A DNA stretch of 64,000 nt from Petrolisthes cinctipes (Eukaryota > Arthropoda > Malacostraca > Decapoda > Porcellanidae): assembly GCA_033782935.1 (NCBI GenBank), contig JAWQEG010000129.1, positions 997,001 to 1,061,000 on the forward strand, written 5' to 3'. Positions 62,350 to 64,000 of this stretch are shown here, one piece after another (the stretch's first letter is position 1; every line of letters starts with the position of its first letter). The notes under the pieces were generated by a model, which searched no databases, was not told where the DNA came from, and was given only the letters and a program-made list of their open reading frames with translations. The position numbers were made by a program, and so were the translations under genes.

Positions 62350-64000
62350 CAGGCTCCAAACACCAGAAAAATCGATATTTTGGGGTCCCAGAAGCGATCT
62401 GTACATGCCTACTCGGATGCAGGCCCAAATCATGCTGAAAATCGATATTTTAGGTGCCCAAAGTCAACATGTTTATGCATCTTTTGCACTCGTTTATATC
62501 TCAAACTCAACTTCAAAGCACCCGAAATTTCACTAATTTTGGGTCCCAGAAGCGATCTGTACATCCCTACTCCTAGTTAGAATGTTTTCAGGATACAGAC
62601 CCAAAACATGCTCAAAATTGATATTTTAGGTGCCCAAAAGTCGATATGTGCATACATCTTCCGTACCCGTTTATATCTCAAATTCAGGCTCAAAACACCC
62701 TAAAATTCGATATTTTTGGGTCCCAGAAGCGATCTGTACATGCCTACTCAGTGCTAGAATATTTTCAAAATATAGGCCCAAAAATGCTAAAAATCGAGAT
62801 TTTAGGTGCCCAAAGTCAATATCTCAAATTCAGGCCCAAAACCTCCAAAAAATCGATATTTTGGGGTCCCAGAAGCGAACTGTAAGTGTATACTCCGTGT
62901 TAGAGTATTTTCAAAATACAGGCCCAAAACATACTAAAAATCGATCTTTTAGGTGCCCAAAAGTCGATATGTGCATGCTTCTTCTGTACCCGTTTATATC
63001 TCAAATTCAGGCTCAAAACACCCGAAAATTCGATATTTTTGGGTCCCAGAAGTGATCTGTACATGCCTACTCAGTGCTAGAATGTTTTCAAAATATAGGC
63101 TCAAAACATGCTAAAAATCGATATTTTAAGTGTCCAAACTCGATATGTGCATGCATCATCTGTACCCGTTTATATCTCAAATTCAAGCTCAAAACACCCG
63201 AAAATTCGATATTTTGGGGTCCTAGAAGTAATCTGTACATGCTTACTTAGTGCTAGAATATTTTCAAAATATATGCATCTTCTTTACCCGTTTATATCTC
63301 AAATTCAACCTCAAAATACCCGAAAATTCCATATTTTTGGGTCCCAGAAGCGATCTGTAGATGCCTACTCAGTGCTAGAATTTTTTCAAAATATATACTC
63401 AAAACATGCTAAAAATCGATATTTTAAGTGTCCAAAGTCGATATGTGCATGCATCATCTGTACCCGTTTATATATCAAATTCAGGCTCAAAACACCCGAA
63501 AAATCGATATTTTGGGGTCCCAGAAGCGATCTGTACATGCCTACTCGGATGCAGGCCCAAAACATGCTAAAAATCGATATTTTAGGTGCCCAAAGTCGAT
63601 GTATCAAATTCAGGCCCAAAACACCCGAAAATTCGATATTTTGGGGTCCCAGAAGCGAACTGTATATGCCTACTCAGTGTTAGAGTATTTTCAAAATACA
63701 GGCCCAAAACATACTGAAAATCGATCTTTTAGGTGCCCAAAAGTCGATATGTGCATGCATCTTCTGTACCCGTTTATATCCCAAATTCAACCTCAAAACA
63801 CCCGAATATTCGATACTTTTGGGTCCCAGAAGCGATTTGTACATGCCTACTCAGTGCTAGAATTTTTTCAAAATATAGGCTCAAAACATGCTAAAAATCG
63901 ATATTTTAAGTGTCCAAAGTCGATATGTGCATGCATCATCTGTACCCGTTTATATCTCAAATTCAGGCTCAAAACACCCGAAAATTCGATATTTTGGGGT
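62350..64000 (+). repeat. Domain 6 HOR, copy 2 (partial, rearranged)
   Basis: It follows copy 1 at +2,699 bp to about 63290. It then matches the part of copy 1 near 61993 (AAATATATGCATC, TTCTTTACCCG, CCTCAAAATACC), so it is shortened or mosaic. From about 63700 to the window end ordinary full units return (TTCAACCTCAAAACACCC, TTTTAAGTGTCC). The array continues past the window end. Confidence 0.8.

Larger units (their letters stand above)
1..64000 (+). repeat. Uninterrupted satellite DNA array, 177-bp dimeric unit
   Basis: Every part of the window reads as head-to-tail copies of one unit. Landmarks recur in the same order throughout: CCCAAAACA, TTCGATATTTTGGGGTCCC, GATCTGTACATGCC, TTTTCAAAATA, AAAATCGAT, GGTGCCCAAA, GTGCATGCATC and CCGTTTATATCTCAAATT. 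Orientation never inverts. I saw no single-copy DNA, LTR, terminal inverted repeat, poly-A tail, tRNA or rRNA sequence. Unit lengths cluster at 177/176, 146-148 and 137 bp. Base composition counted on the first unit is about 59% A+T. Long tandem arrays with higher-order structure are typical of eukaryotic centromeric or heterochromatic DNA; placing this array at a centromere is inference only. I do not recognise the family. Identity between neighbouring HOR copies looks highest on the left and in the 12-kb duplication, and lowest at the right end. Confidence 0.98.

Noticed and set aside
1..64000. CRISPR array
   Set aside because: Units are contiguous tandem copies with no unique spacers between short direct repeats, and there are no cas genes.
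1..64000. Human or primate alpha satellite (171 bp)
   Set aside because: The unit length is similar, but the unit is 177/147 bp, has an 88-bp substructure and does not resemble the alpha consensus as I know it. No true CENP-B box is present.
1..64000. Arabidopsis-type 178-bp centromere repeat
   Set aside because: The length is close, but the familiar AAGCTTCTTCTTGCTTCTC segment is absent and the unit is a dimer.
1..64000. rDNA spacer repeats or 5S rDNA array
   Set aside because: No rRNA coding sequence is seen anywhere in 64 kb; a 5S array would show a conserved 120-bp gene in each unit.
1..64000. Bacterial or phage origin
   Set aside because: No coding density, ribosome binding sites or operons are present. 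Tens of kilobases of head-to-tail satellite with higher-order repeats are a feature of eukaryotic genomes.

Overview
The whole 64,000-base window is one uninterrupted block of tandemly repeated satellite DNA. I found no protein-coding gene, RNA gene, transposon, CRISPR array or other single-copy sequence on either strand. Every line of sequence can be read as copies, in the same head-to-tail orientation, of one unit of about 177 bp. That unit is built from two diverged halves of 88 and 89 bp. This organisation (a dimeric unit, nested higher-order repeats, kilobase-scale tandem duplications, no insertions) is that of nuclear heterochromatin or a centromeric or pericentromeric array in a eukaryote. 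I do not recognise the satellite family and cannot name the organism. It is not human alpha satellite or the Arabidopsis 178-bp repeat as I know them.

Unit lengths fall into a few discrete classes. The full unit is 177 or 176 bp. A short form of 146 to 148 bp lacks 29 bp of the second half between two ATAT words. A 137-bp form lacks that segment and another 10 bp of the first half. Rarer truncated forms occur near the right end. The order of these classes and their diagnostic point variants define higher-order repeats (HORs).

Layout. Domain 1 (1-10826): seven HOR copies plus a partial one, as 1,139-bp copies (X), 2,139-bp copies (Y = X plus two extra 500-bp blocks) and one 815-bp deleted copy. 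Domain 2 (10827-22771): HOR copies of 823 to 1,814 bp, each marked by one variant monomer (CTCCTAGTTAGAATGTTTTC), with a 2,136-bp tandem pair. Domain 3 (22772-46938): a 12,084-bp segment duplicated in tandem at very high identity, each copy holding a 2,972-bp tandem pair. Domain 4 (46939 to about 55400): a 3,331-bp HOR in a little over two copies. Domain 5 (about 55401-59650): mixed units and a 1,148-bp tandem pair. Domain 6 (59651-64000): the most diverged units, including truncated ones, in a 2,699-bp repeat.

Open reading frames up to 277 codons exist only because 177 and 147 are both multiples of three, so a stop-free unit stays in frame when repeated. I treat none of them as genes. The most notable results are the nested amplification history (88 to 177 to about 500 to 1,139/2,139 to 2,972 to 12,084 bp), a duplication junction at about 34,856, and a conserved motif partly resembling the mammalian CENP-B box.
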